This document shows positions 1 through 11,100 of a DNA stretch of 64,000 nucleotides, piece by piece. Position 1 is the stretch's first letter. Every line of letters begins with the position of its first letter. The notes below the pieces were generated by a model. The model was not told where the DNA came from and ran no database searches. It was given only the letters and a program-made list of their open reading frames with translations. Made by a program: the position numbers and the translations under genes. The stretch is from NCBI GenBank assembly GCA_025174535.1, contig JALBUN010000004.1, positions 682,001 through 746,000 of the forward strand. The letters are read 5' to 3'. The stretch is from Cantharellus purpuraceus. Its lineage: Eukaryota; Basidiomycota; Agaricomycetes; Cantharellales; Hydnaceae.

Positions 1-691
1 ACAGAAGGAGCTTGATGAGTGATGGGAACGAGCCGGCTTCCTGAATTTGAAGACCGGGAGAGTCTACCCTACATCAACGCGCTCTGTAAGGAGGTTCTGC
101 GGTGGCAACCTATCATACCTCTCGGTCTTGCACACCGCGTGACATAGGACGATATCTTTGGGCACTGTTTCATACCTGCGGGAAGCACTGTCATGGGAAA
201 TGAATGGTACTTGATGCTCTGATACTAGCCGCCTCCAAATGATATTCCGAGACAGGCATATGCTTCACGACGAGGCCATATATGGCCCGGACACGGACAA
301 GACACGGACAAGTTCCTCCCTGAATGCTTTCTCACCCCAGGTATGAGGGATCCAACTGTGACTTTTGGATTTGGAAGAAGGCAAGCATTGTTTCCTTCCA
401 CATTCACATTGTCTGAAAAGACTGGAAAGGATATGCGCAGGTCGATATTTCGCGGACAATTCTATATATATAGCTGTAGCTTCGATCTTGAGCGTATTTA
501 ATATCAAGCCTTCCAGAGACCTCGATGGGAAAGAAATTTCTGTAAGGGAAGCTTTCAGATCGGGGTTCTTCTCGTGAGTGGCCCGTCCTCGGATTTGTTT
601 CTGACAAGAGTTTGAGGTGTCTTCGACTTGCAGTGGTCCCGAGGCGTTCCAATGCGCAGTCACCCCCCGATCAGATATTGCCAGAAGCTGA
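1..691 (+). pseudogene. Cytochrome P450 3' end, decayed and cut by the window edge
   Basis: Conceptual translation, jumping frames, gives the C-terminal third of a fungal class II P450: the K-helix core KEVLRW (about 88-111), PAGS (about 177-189), a YGPDTDK block (about 277-300), FLTPGMRDP, FGFGRR (about 366-381) and the heme-cysteine segment RICAGR (428-445), ending in ITPRS-like residues and TGA at 689-691. Ancestral introns remain near 207-255 and 579-626. Several lesions break it: a frame change near base 20 (KELDE then RLPEFED), an in-frame TAG at 145-147, an exact 11-base tandem duplication at 290-311, and a 49-base insertion at 382-430 between FGFGRR and ICAGR. Each alone would block a working enzyme. 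The family is certain, the subfamily is not. The 5' part lies outside the window. Confidence 0.85.
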
Positions 692-779
692 ATTTCCAGG
701 ACAGTATTGGTGGAGACTGTCAGCAGTGAGGGGGATATTGCAATCCTGCCATTCCATGAGAGTTGTTTGACAATTCAGT

Positions 780-1315
780 CAAATATTGAACAAAGACAGT
801 ACATATACACTGGCCTTCTCAGTTCTTCCACGAGCTTGTGGTATTGTTCCATGTCGATCTTGCTGTAGGATCCTCTGCTTCTCATGTGCAACCCGCGCTC
901 TACAATCAAGAATATGTCTTTGGAATATTCTTTCGTGTCCTTCAGGCTGACGACGGACCGGCGGATCAGATCCTCTTTTCCCGAACTCCACGCCGGTGTC
1001 TTCTACGTACTTGCTGATGATCTCAAATAGTCTCTCATGAGTTGACCACGAAGAAAGCCTACAGAGCCTGTTTCAGAACTGGAGGTTGTGGGAGAGACTT
1101 CATGCGTTGTTGTCCATGTGTATGACCGTCAATATCAGCGGGTTTTCAGGATGATCAAGGATACGCTCTGAGAAAGAGCAGCAAGTAGGTGCACGACCTT
1201 CCTTCTGCATGCCAATCCTTGTTCCGTCATCTTCCCCTTTTAACCACACATTGAAGACGACAATGCAAAACCAACAGAGGCCTCGCAATAGTTCTGGCAG
1301 AGGCTCTCTCGGCAA
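780..1315 (-). pseudogene. Degenerate protein-coding remnant, family unknown
   Basis: Two stretches read like protein but not in one frame. Bases 1315 down to about 1100 give a hydrophobic start followed by a stretch containing NVWLKGEDDG and ENPLILTVIH, then a stop. Bases about 1045 down to 790 give ERLFEIISKYVEDTG, a one-base frame slip near 970, then DLIRRSVVSLKDTKEY and YHKLVEELRRP. I do not recognise the family. The frame slip suggests a relic, and it sits beside the dead P450, so this end of the window may be a decayed accessory stretch. It could also be chance open frame. Confidence 0.25.
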
Positions 1316-1561
1316 ATGCAGACAGCCATTCAGGAGGGGACTAAGATGATGCCCATAGATTCAAGCGAGAGCCTGAGGGGGCTGTGAAGTGCTTTAATGG
1401 AAGGTGGATGATGGTACTGTGTATAAAATTAATATATGGGTGCATTAACCTGGACGCAAAAGGGGGAGGTTATATTTACTAGTAGAGGCCTAGTAGTTTA
1501 AAACTAGGATACAGACGGCGAGGCCACGTCGCACACCGGCAGATTTACTCTGAAAACACGC

Positions 1562-3164
1562 ATGGCCATTAATCCGGAAATTTTGAGAGATCGGTGCAGG
1601 AACCTTGTTGCAATCGATACTTCACTCATCAGTGCACTGGCAGCCACCAGAGCCGCGTCCACCTCACGTAAGCTTCGGCCTTTTGAGATGAGCTCATTAT
1701 CTAAAAAAGCACAGGGGAAAGTGATAGCCCTGCCTCCTCGCCAGTTACCATTTGAAACTTGGTAGATATTTCTAGATGCTCTCTTTATTCTCATGTAACC
1801 CTTGACCATGTAGGCGACCGATATTCCAGATCGTCTATGCCACCAAGACTTCTATTTCTCATCCACCCTCCTTCTATAAAATCTCAAACCTGAACAGTCG
1901 ACTCAACATCTATCGGTCTCTTGCTCTAGTATCAAAGTCGTGGCGAGTGAATGCGCGCGACGTATTCTTCGAAGAACTCGAGGCACTGACAGCGGAGGCT
2001 CTCACTGGGATTGTCAGAATACTGCAAAATGAGCGATCTCTTGCTCCTGCAGTATCTCGGATCAGCTTCAGCTTTGGAGAGTACAGATGCTCTGCCAGTA
2101 AGCCTCGGAGGCCTCGTCCACTGATACCCCCTGGAGAACTGGATGTAGACGAGGACACCGCCCGTGAACATTTCGCATCAGCTCAGACGCGAAGACATCA
2201 ACGAGAGTTCTCCACGTATCAACCCTCTGGGACTGCTCGTGCAGCTCATTGGACGCGCTGGCAAGCGGATGTGGGACAGATCCTCACGATGTGCACCTCG
2301 TCATCCGAAGTCAGAATCCATTCCACGCACCCCGGATACTATTTCAAGCGGTATCATGCTCTCTTTCCTCCTCCGCATATGAAAAATGAGAGCATTCTTA
2401 ATGGTTTGCTACATTCGACCAATCTTCGGTCGCTTCACCTTGTAGATCCCGTTCCTCTTGCGAGCTATGGTCCTGCACTTGCCTCATGGAAAAATCTCAA
2501 ACATGTCGCCATAACTCTCACCCGGAAGTTCGAAGAATTGAAAAATACAACTTTTGTACCTCCCAAATCGCTAGTTTCCTTCCGCTTTCAGGATAGGTCC
2601 CGAAGTGATATTCCCTGGCCCTTGGCATCGGACCTCGCGAAATGCGCCGACCTCCAAGTGCTCGACTTGGACGTATCCTCTCTCGCTGCAGAGTCTACGC
2701 GTATAGCAATTGGCTTTCTTTGCATGTCATACCAGCACTCTCTCCGAGAGCTTACCCTGCATCGAATTGGTGATGTGGAGTCTCCTAGCTTCCAGGATAT
2801 TTTGTCATCAGTGTCACCATTGCATTTTAAAAGACTACAGCGTCTTCGACTTCCTAAGGCCTCTTACGATACTTCGGTGTTTTCCTACTTCACTGCTGAC
2901 AAGTTGGAGTATGTCGAGGTTGGCTGGTTAATGCTTGAACCTACCACAGGATCAAGAGAAGATAAATGGAGTCGTGCATTGAGTTACCCGAGCTTGAGGA
3001 TGCTCAAGGTGCTTGTGATCAACATGGACGATCCTGATAACCTCCGAAAGCAAGCGTTGCAGAATGTGTGCGATCGTCTGGGAGTTGCGCTGATTTTTCG
3101 TCCGTATACTGACTCAGAAGGCTATGAAGCAGATGATGCAGAACTGGAGTTTCTGGCAGAGTAG
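1562..3164 (+). CDS. F-box-like protein with leucine-rich C-terminal half
   Basis: Predicted 516 residues from two exons, 1562-1761 and 1814-3164; the 52-base intron (GT at 1762, AG at 1813) restores one frame across the F-box. The F-box core reads LPPRQLPFETW, then IFQIVYAT, and later SLALVSKSWRVNARDVFF, the usual fungal F-box second helix. Further on, the spaced leucine segments LRSLHLVDP, LQVLDLDVSS, LRELTLHRI, LQRLRLP and LRMLKVLVI suggest an irregular LRR solenoid. Such proteins act as substrate adaptors of SCF ubiquitin ligases, and basidiomycetes carry large, fast-evolving families. The ATG at 1562 is the only start upstream of the intron in this frame. Its target cannot be told from sequence. 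Confidence 0.75.
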
Positions 3165-3311
3165 TTTAGGCGGCCCGCGCTCATTGCAATCATTTTTTAA
3201 ATTCTTATATGACGCGTTGATAGGTTGCTGTAATGAAATTGTTTGGTGAAGCACGCATAAGATACGTAAGACCAGTCGCAGGGTAGTCACAAGAGTTTCA
3301 TTGACGAGCAG

Positions 3312-4025
3312 TCATGGATCCTGGGTTTCTTTCAAGATTTGCTCCATAGCCTTCGAAGAAGGAACCCAACTTCTCAATTTCTCCCCTTTCCACCATAAAC
3401 CGGGACGACCGCCTCCAGTGTATATAGACCATTCCCATCGCGTAGCAAATTCTCCTCGAAGTAATCCCTGCTCAGAGCCAAGAGCAGGATTCCAGACTGC
3501 GGAGCCTATCAAATCAGGTGCTGCACCAGCCTCCTCATCGTCCTCCTCGGCCTCAGCCTCAGCCTGCTGTACCTCGATTGGTTCTGGCGGAATATGTAAT
3601 AGAAAGAGGGGGATCTGAGAGGAGAATGCTCTCAGCACCGTCGAGCGCGTGAAGGCTGACTCTGAGATCAGCAGCCCGACAGCGGGGTCTAGTCCCGACT
3701 GCGAGTTATGTCGACCCAGGACGCCTTCTAACTCGCGCACATAGTTGGGCCCCATTTTCTTCTTTTCCGCTTTGCACTGCCCAAGGACGCGTATTCGTCG
3801 ACGTGGGACGCCATCCTCCCCAGTCCAGGTGAGGGGCGCGTCCGGGGCAGATGCACGCCGCTTTGAAAGTGGGAGCCACCACCAGCCTTGCAAGTCGATG
3901 CCTCCGTCAGATTTTCCGCCTACTTTTTGGAGAGACATGGACAGTTGCGATTGTAAAATATGTAGCGACCGCTTCTCAAAAGCGATGCCACGATGTACGG
4001 TAGAGGCTAGACTAGCTGTGGCCAT
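3312..4025 (-). CDS. RRG7: RRG7-like mitochondrial protein (DUF2034, nuclease-like fold)
   Basis: Intronless, 237 residues from the ATG at 4023-4025. The N-terminus is basic and Ser/Ala rich with no acidic residue before GIAFEKRSL, as in a mitochondrial leader. The family signature follows: VGGKSDGGIDLQGWW, then VLGQCKAEKKK and YVRELEGVLG. The D-(x)n-QxK arrangement (Asp of GGID, then QCK) matches the restriction-endonuclease-like core. An acidic Ala/Glu tract lies near residue 165. In yeast, Rrg7 is needed for respiratory growth; its biochemical activity is not established. It is divergent from the next gene, with 52 bases between the two ATGs. Confidence 0.85.
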   Translation of the reverse strand: MATASLASTVHRGIAFEKRSLHILQSQLSMSLQKVGGKSDGGIDLQGWWWLPLSKRRASAPDAPLTWTGEDGVPRRRIRVLGQCKAEKKKMGPNYVRELEGVLGRHNSQSGLDPAVGLLISESAFTRSTVLRAFSSQIPLFLLHIPPEPIEVQQAEAEAEEDDEEAGAAPDLIGSAVWNPALGSEQGLLRGEFATRWEWSIYTGGGRPGLWWKGEKLRSWVPSSKAMEQILKETQDP

Positions 4026-4077
4026 GGAATATGGTGGCTGAAGTTGCAACTCCGCTGTTTGTCACGTCCTGCGGACG

Positions 4078-4784
4078 ATGACATCGTTCGAAACTAGTGA
4101 CTTACCAACAAGACATAGGCATACTGAGTACCACGTTCCAAGACATGATCTACATCACCGTCCTCATTCATCAGGAAAACTAGCGTTCACCGTCCCGGAT
4201 CTGCGTTTCGAGCAAAGTTATTTGCTTTCTCTCCAGCGATTTATACGGCGCGACAACGCTCAAGGGTGTGTCCACAAAGGCGATGAAAAACTAGCTAGTA
4301 GTACTTGGAAGGGGGAGAAACCGAACAAGGGCAAGTCAATTGTCATTGCCGAGAAAGCGTCAGGAACAGAGGCAGGATTGTTTAGTGGTGGTCCTTTGCA
4401 GATGGACTGGGGTGGAATACTTTACGTGACCATACGCAACCAGGTGAGAGTGGGCAGTAGTTTTGACATTTACCTAAACAGTGAAATTGAAGACGATTGC
4501 TACAGGTCCTTTCGCCGTTCGCACAGGGTGCAGTTTTGTATGTACATGCTGCACGGCCTGAACCGGTATGCTAACTGTTTCCACACAGGGCAGTTCTCAC
4601 AGTCTATTTGCGACCCTTCCTTCGCACGCTTGGAGCACGTATTCGCATCAACGCCCTGCGGTCCTGGCAAACTCTGTTTCCTCCAATCGAGCCACACATC
4701 CAGGGCGGTGCAGGGTGGATGCGCAAGCAACTACGGGAGATCAGCGTGGGTGGGGTAGGAACCAACATTTCGCTCGGGAAGTAG
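4078..4784 (+). CDS. DUF1770 family protein, Atg43-like
   Basis: Three exons (4078-4443, 4506-4537, 4589-4784) give 197 residues with all splice phases matching. The N-terminal third holds the conserved block of this fungal family, SDLPTRHR, then FTVPDLRFEQSYLLSLQRFI. The middle is charged and variable. The C-terminal part WGGILYVTIRNQVLSPFAQG followed by a hydrophobic run (AVLAVLTVYLRPFL) looks like one membrane segment, with a basic tail. From memory this family (DUF1770) includes the fission-yeast mitophagy receptor Atg43, an outer mitochondrial membrane protein; the family assignment is good, the receptor role is inference. It converges with the PIG-L gene, their stop codons only 31 bases apart. 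Confidence 0.7.
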
Positions 4785-4815
4785 AGGATTGCCTTGACCC
4801 CTAAATGTACAATGC

Positions 4816-5752
4816 CTACCGGACTTTAGGGATGTCCACTTCGTACCACTCGTTGACCCACATGTAACGCGAAAACAAAACATAGAGCCATCGAAACCAG
4901 ACCAGCTGACTTTGATGTTGATACATGGCACGTATTGCGGTAAGGTATTCACTAAAGCTAGCAATATACGTGGGTCGGTCGATTGATGTCCATGGAAGCC
5001 ATAAGCCGAGTTTGGTCAAGGGATGCGCTAGGAGGCCCAAGTATTTTGGGAGAAGCGGGACAGTTCTTAGGGAGAATAGCTGAGCTGGAGGAGCATCAGG
5101 ACTGCCTAGGAGACGAGACACTCCAGCCGGTAGTGAGACATGATTCGGGTGTTGTGAGATACCAAGCTCATCAAAAGTTAGGATCTGAAGCAGACTCAAA
5201 TTATGTACGAGTAATTATTTGTGGAGACGTACAGCAGTGATATTGTGAGCAACGATGTAAGGCTTGACAACCTCGGCGATGACATCATGGTCCCAGGGTT
5301 GAGTAAAATTGTCTTGAAGAAGGCTGGCCGCGTTGGACTCGTGGGAGTCGCTAATGTCAAGTATGAATGAGAACGTACGGGTGATTTACTACCTGCGACC
5401 TCTCGCTAGGAATTCCGAGGACTCGGAGACTTTGGCGCAATTCAAGCTCCCTCGCGGCACCTAGACCATCAGCATTGCCTGGAAACAGTGATCGTCAGGC
5501 AAAAAGTAGCAAAAGGAAGAGAAGGGGCTCCATACCCACTGACAGACACAGGGAAAAAAAATCTACGGCGCTCTGGACGAGCGACAAAACCGTCGGCGCG
5601 AAAAACATGCACTCATCGTCGGGGTGGGCTGTTAGAAGAAGCACTCGTGCTCCTCCCGACAGTGAAGGTGTGGAGTAGCTTTTGCCGTAAAAAAACACAC
5701 CGACTATCCATGGTATGAGGAGTACGAAAACATTACGTCTAACGCGAAGCAT
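4816..5752 (-). CDS. GPI12: GPI biosynthesis GlcNAc-PI de-N-acetylase (PIG-L/Gpi12)
   Basis: Four exons on the minus strand (5752-5536, 5478-5379, 5323-5233, 5184-4816) give 258 residues in continuous frame. It removes the acetyl group from GlcNAc-phosphatidylinositol, the second step of GPI anchor synthesis on the ER membrane. An N-terminal membrane anchor (NVFVLLIPWIVGVFFY) precedes the metal and catalytic motif LLLTAHPDDECMFFAP; then GNADGLGAAREL, QDNFTQPWD and the second metal-site motif ISQHPNH. The C-terminus WVNEWYEVDIPK is family-like. The ATG at 5752 was chosen because it gives the short anchor before the catalytic domain; an in-frame extension to 5833 exists. Length is normal and the gene looks intact. 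Confidence 0.92.
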
Positions 5753-6099
5753 TCTAATTCGGCTACAAGTGACCACTTGCGCGAACCGTGCTGAAACGTG
5801 AAATATCCTCCTGGCAATAGGGCCGGTGGTCAAGGTCAGCTGTTAAAGCTGCATATTGAACTGCCGCTGTCAAGTTTTCGGACACCTTGTTGGTGGATCG
5901 TCTGACGCCGGCTACTTACGTGATGTATGCCGCCGGCAAGTATAGAACCAGGTCCCGAATTTAGGAAACGGAAACGAGACATGTCTTCTCCAATGTTACT
6001 TACCCACCATGAAATTCCCTCTGTGATCACATGTCCAGTCTCAAATTATCCTATATATTGTACCTGGGGTCCGCCACATAAGAAGGCCACACGATACAC

Positions 6100-6106
6100 T
6101 ATATAA
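6100..6106 (+). promoter_or_regulatory. Candidate TATA box of the FAD monooxygenase gene
   Basis: TATATAA lies 46 bases upstream of the ATG at 6152, in the right orientation and in otherwise ordinary sequence. Position and motif fit a basidiomycete core promoter; there is no expression evidence. Confidence 0.35.
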
Positions 6107-6151
6107 CAGGCTCTATCCCTCAGCGACAGGCATACTCTGCCAGTGGCTACT

Positions 6152-7781
6152 ATGTCGAAATCCCTACCTATCCTTATTATTGGGACTGGGATTGCTGGCC
6201 CTGCTCTGGCCATTAGCTTGCACCAGAAGGGATACAAAGTCATCCTTTTCGAGAAGTATGACGGCCCAGGTATGTAATGAAATATCTCAACGACACTTCC
6301 TGTATTCGCCCTAATAGTCTCCAGCCGAGGGTGGGTCGAGTCTACATCTCGCGCCAAATGGGTGAGCACTGCGCCTCCGCGTCAGGTTGAAATTAATCCT
6401 CCGACGCGCAGTCTGCGCGTGTTAGGTTCATTGGGTCTCGCAGAACCGCTCTTTACGCGTGGTATAGCTGTTCCTGTGGAAGTATTGTCCTTCAGAACAG
6501 ATGCTGGACCTCTTATCGCCTCCGACGTACTCTCAAGGATCTCGAAACACTTTGGATTTCCTTTTGCAGGCGTGAAACGAAGCGTCTTCCTTCAGTATGG
6601 ACGTCTTGAAGCTATCCTTTCCTTTCACTTATCATTGGCTTTCTAGGTATCTCATAGAATCTGTCCAGGAGTGCGGGATCGATCTTCGATTTGGCCATTC
6701 TCTGGCAAACCTCGTGCAGGACGAGGATTCCGTTACCGCAATCTTTGAGGATGGGCAAACGGTGAAAGGGTGCTTCGCTGTTGGATGTGACGGCCTTCAT
6801 TCCCGAACTCGTACCGCCTTATTTGGGGACGAAGTTGTTGAATATACAGGTCTTACCCAGGTACGGCTCAATTTCACCCTCGTCACACGGCGTGTATACA
6901 CCCAGGAAACTAAAACCACGCTTCCAAGTAACAGACCGCCGGAATGACTCTAGTACCCAGAAGGATTCGACACTTGCAGAACCTGTATGCAGACAACATC
7001 CACATGGTTTCCTACTCGACCGGAGTCAAGGTTCTGGGTGATCCAGAATCCGGAACGCACAAGGATATGACGTTGATCTCGTGGGCGGTTACTCGTGAAG
7101 AGGAGAACTCACGGGAGAGCTGGAGAGCGCAGTCTGGCGATAAGTTCAAACAAGATTTCGTTGACAAGCTCAATTGCGAGTGGGAGGACGGTATCTCTGC
7201 AAGAGAAGTGATCAATGGGGCGCCAGAAATCATCAAGGTGGGTGCAAACATTTACGCCTCCTATGAACAACACCGAACACTGTCTCGGATACATGGTAGT
7301 TCGCTCTCTACGATCGGAAAGAGCTAAGCACATGGCATAAGGGTAGGGTGGTTTTAATTGGCGACGCCGCGCACCCTACCGCTCCTGTACGTCTTCCAAC
7401 CAGTCTCTCGATAACATGACACAGACCTCATCACAGCATCTCGGACAAGGCGCCAACCAAGCATTCGAGGACGTCTCCGCCCTAACTGACCTCCTCAGCA
7501 CCCACACCCCTCCCTCCGCATTCCCCGAAGGCCAGTCCCCCTCCACATTCCTTCTCCACAAGGCATTCGACCAGCTCGACGCACGCCGCATTCCCAGAAC
7601 ATCGGCCCTCGTTCGTGGTGCGCGGGCAATGGGTCAACAAAGGGTGCTGCCTTCTGGAAGCAAAGATGCTGAAGAGAGGAATCGACGGACCAAAGAAGAC
7701 TGGTCGTGCGCTGAAGAGCAGCTACTGCAGAGGTATGAGTCATTACTCGGACCCCGTGGTGTGATCGGTGTGGGTGCTTGA
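6152..7781 (+). CDS. FAD-dependent monooxygenase (salicylate hydroxylase-like, group A)
   Basis: Seven exons (6152-6269, 6325-6361, 6412-6594, 6647-6860, 6935-7237, 7300-7386, 7425-7781) join in frame to 432 residues. The three flavin hydroxylase fingerprints are present: the N-terminal dinucleotide fold GTGIAGPALAISL, the DG motif VGCDGLHSRTR, and the second FAD motif VVLIGDAAHPTAP followed by GQGANQAFEDV. There is no C-terminal membrane anchor. Such enzymes hydroxylate or epoxidise aromatic or terpenoid substrates with NAD(P)H and oxygen. The substrate cannot be deduced. It stands alone among housekeeping genes and is intact, unlike the P450 relic 5 kb away. A stretch at about 6935-6965 (TAGMTLVP then an Arg-rich run) is slightly unlike relatives. 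Confidence 0.88.
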
Positions 7782-8176
7782 ACCTGTAGGCACTCTTCTG
7801 CGGGTCATTTTGTCGTAGGTCCTGGGTTTGTAACAATCTTGAGCTATTCATATGTAGTCAATAGTCACCGGCCGTGCAATGTTATACCTTGCCAACCACG
7901 AGCTGCCTTGCTAGGCATAATGCACAAGTGCAACGTCAGGTTGTCATAGGGAAATCATATGATCATATGGTATTCTCATAATTTACTTATAAGAGAAAGA
8001 AGGAAAGACGTAGCGCGATGCTGATACACAAAGATGGTATCTACGAGTTTGAGATATCAAAGAAAGGGAATGAGTCACTGAATACAGAAAGATGAACATG
8101 AAGAGATACAGAAACAACGCAATGATGCACACGCGCAGAAATTACAAGTCATGGGTCTTGCTTGCAGCTGTATTTT

Positions 8177-11100
8177 CTAAAGTAGCTGTCCACGACCATT
8201 CAGGCCGAATACTAGTGGATGCAAGATCAACCATAAGAACAGTGAGGGCGCGCCAATCAGACTCACAGCTTGCCAAATCTTTCACTGACAGTCTGCCCAG
8301 CTTTTTCCCGGTGCCTTCTCCAAGCGAGCCGTCCGCGAGATTTTGCTGCATGCAAGGTTTAGTGCACATCACAATTACAGGCGTAGTCGCATCATCACCT
8401 TTCGCTGTTGAAGGGCAAGAATGCGAGCCTCTACGGTATCTTCTATCACAAGTCTCTGTACCATCACTGGGCGCACTTGGCCGAGCCTATGAACTCTGTC
8501 GAAAGCTTGATTTTCGACGGCAGACGACCATCCCAAATCCATGGAAATCACTTGATTGGCGCGGGCGAGATTCTGCAGAAAGAGTGCTAGTTCAGGCATG
8601 GCGTGAGGTTGACCGGTCATCACTCACAAGACCAACGCCGCCACATTTGAGAGACATTAACATAATGCGAGCCTGAATCTTGCGTCAATGCTTGGGAAAG
8701 AATTTATTATGGAAACGAACGTACCTTTCCTCGAGACATGAAGATTCTCACAGCCTTATCTCTGGCTGAGCATGACATATCGCCTTGATAACTGTACAAA
8801 AGGAATCAGAGTTGGCGAACGAGGTTGAGGGTAAGAAGACAGACCGAATAAAGGTAAACCCGTTTTCGTCTAAGTAGTCGGCGATAAGGTCAAGGCAGGA
8901 TGTCCACTGTGATAAGACCAATGTCTGCGAAAGTAGCTCAGGTGGAATGTCCTCCAGTGGACAGTAACCCACAAACCTTGTTGTCTTTGGTTTCTTCTGC
9001 TTCGGCCCACATCTTCAACAGACGCATCATCTCCTGTTAAAGCCACGAAGGTTAACTGATTGATACGTATCAAGTAGATGTACTGTCAAAGAACGGACCT
9101 TCATCTTCGTCGACGGAAGAAACCTTTGGACAGCCTTTCCCTTCCTTTTCCTCACAACTTTGGGGGGAAGTTCAACTCCGTCGCTCTCGTTGCTTTCTTC
9201 GTCAGAGTCAAGGTTGATGGGCCTGTTATGGGCCATTTTCCTCTTCAGCTCGCGACGCGCATCCATCTCTTCAGCACCTTCCTCACTCTCCACGGTGAAG
9301 CCGCTGAGAGAATCATCAGAGTCCTCATCGGGATCCGGTAGCCGCCTAGTGGACTGCTTTTTGGATCTGCCCTTGCCCTTGCCCTTGCCCTTGCCCTTGC
9401 CCTCGCCCTGGGGTTTCTTCGTCTCCTCTGGGGGCTCAGCAACCACCGAGAGTTGGTCGTTATTGTCATCATCATCCACGAAAATTGGTGCACCTGATTG
9501 CTGCCCCTCGAGATCTGCATCCGTAGGCTCAAATGCCTTTCGGTGAAAAATCATTTCCCTCTGTATCGGGGTCCCACACGTGGGACAAGGTCTCTCTGAC
9601 ATGGCGTAATGAGACCCATCGGTATCCTCCATAGGCTGATTCATTATCGTGTCTGCAAAGTGATTGTCCAGACATAGATAAGGATGTGAATCAAAAAACC
9701 AACCAATGCATTCGCCACAAAATACATGACAACACAGCGTCACGACGGGATGCGTGAGCGTGTCGAAGCATACCTAGAGGCACGCCGTTTAGTGATTTTC
9801 TTTCCACTGTATGATAAGCTAAAGCTCACGGGACAATCTTCCGCTTCGATAACTGCTTCAGCCGATGCCTCTTCTGCAGCTATACGTTCAAGGGCAATAG
9901 CTTTGAACCTAGCCTTCATAGCTCTAACAAACCCTTCACCCGCCAGGACAGTCGCTCGGCCAAGTTCGGTTTGAGATTGATACTTGACCGTCGCATCTTC
10001 CTCAGAGAGGAACGCATCTCCGTCTTTTTGGATTAGACATGGATGGGAGCACAACTGTCGGAGACGTAAAAGGAGCACAAAAATCTGAGAATAGTTCTGT
10101 AGGTAAAATGTGTCATTAAATAGAAGTTGGAACTGATAGAGTGAATCCACCTTCAAGACTGTTCCTGCCCTTAGGTACTTGTTGAATATAGCTTGACTTC
10201 TCTTCTCGATCTGTATAAGGATGAGCATCAAGGTTGACAACCATAAAGGAAAAAAAGAAGAAAACGAAGCCAGGGAGAGAACGGCGACACACTTACCGCG
10301 TTATATATATCACGTTCATCTTGTGAGAATCTAAGTTGCTGAAGAACGACGTTCTTCGGAGGTAGTTCAATAAGCTTCTTCCCGTCCAGGACAGAATCTT
10401 TCTTGCGACGAATCATACATGCATTGAGAATAACTTGTAATCTAGAACTCGCAATATCGGCTTACGACGCATAGTCAGTGCCTCATACGAGTGAAAAGTA
10501 AATAAATTTTTTTTTTGAATAATACCCACGTCTTTTTTTCTCCAACTTTGCAATATGGCCATAGAAGTCCTTCCAATCTGGAGAATGAACACAAGTTCTC
10601 TTAAGAAAGAAAGACATGGATTTTCCAAAAGGTACACACCATACCAAGGTCGAATCTGCAAGAATCTCATGAACGCATAGCAATCGGCCAGCGCGTTTGT
10701 GACAGGAGTGCCTGTTAAGCACCAACGGTATGTTGCCTCAACATATGTAACCGCATTGGAAACGCCTATGTTATTGCTTGTCAGAAACAAAGACGCGATT
10801 ATGCTGTAACTCACGCGTATTACGATTTCTGATATTTTGCGCTTCATCTAGAACGACACGGAACCATTTGATTCTCAGCAACAATCCCTTGCGGAAATGT
10901 TAATCATTTGGACCTGCGCATTATATAATTCTCACTTTTTTCTTGACCTTCTTCTCCGTCTCACTGTCACTCTGAATAAAGTTGCCACCGTCTTTCTTTT
11001 TCTTCTTCTCGGCGGCACGGTCGTCCGGCCATTCCAATGCGAGCGTCTAAATAAGATTAGTATCGATTCAGGGGGCTTCAAATCAATCCTGATCAGGAGA

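Noticed and set aside
1947..3164. F-box protein seeming to lack a start (the open frame begins with GTG)
   Set aside because: An upstream exon at 1562-1761 with a 52-base intron supplies an ATG and the first half of the F-box.
6152..7781. FAD monooxygenase as a member of a biosynthetic cluster
   Set aside because: Neighbours are GPI synthesis, chromatin and translation genes; no synthase, transporter or regulator of that kind is near.
8092..8676. 194-codon plus-strand open frame
   Set aside because: It lies antisense to the C-terminal exons of the ULS1-like gene, which carry the conserved [10 protein letters not shown] motif.
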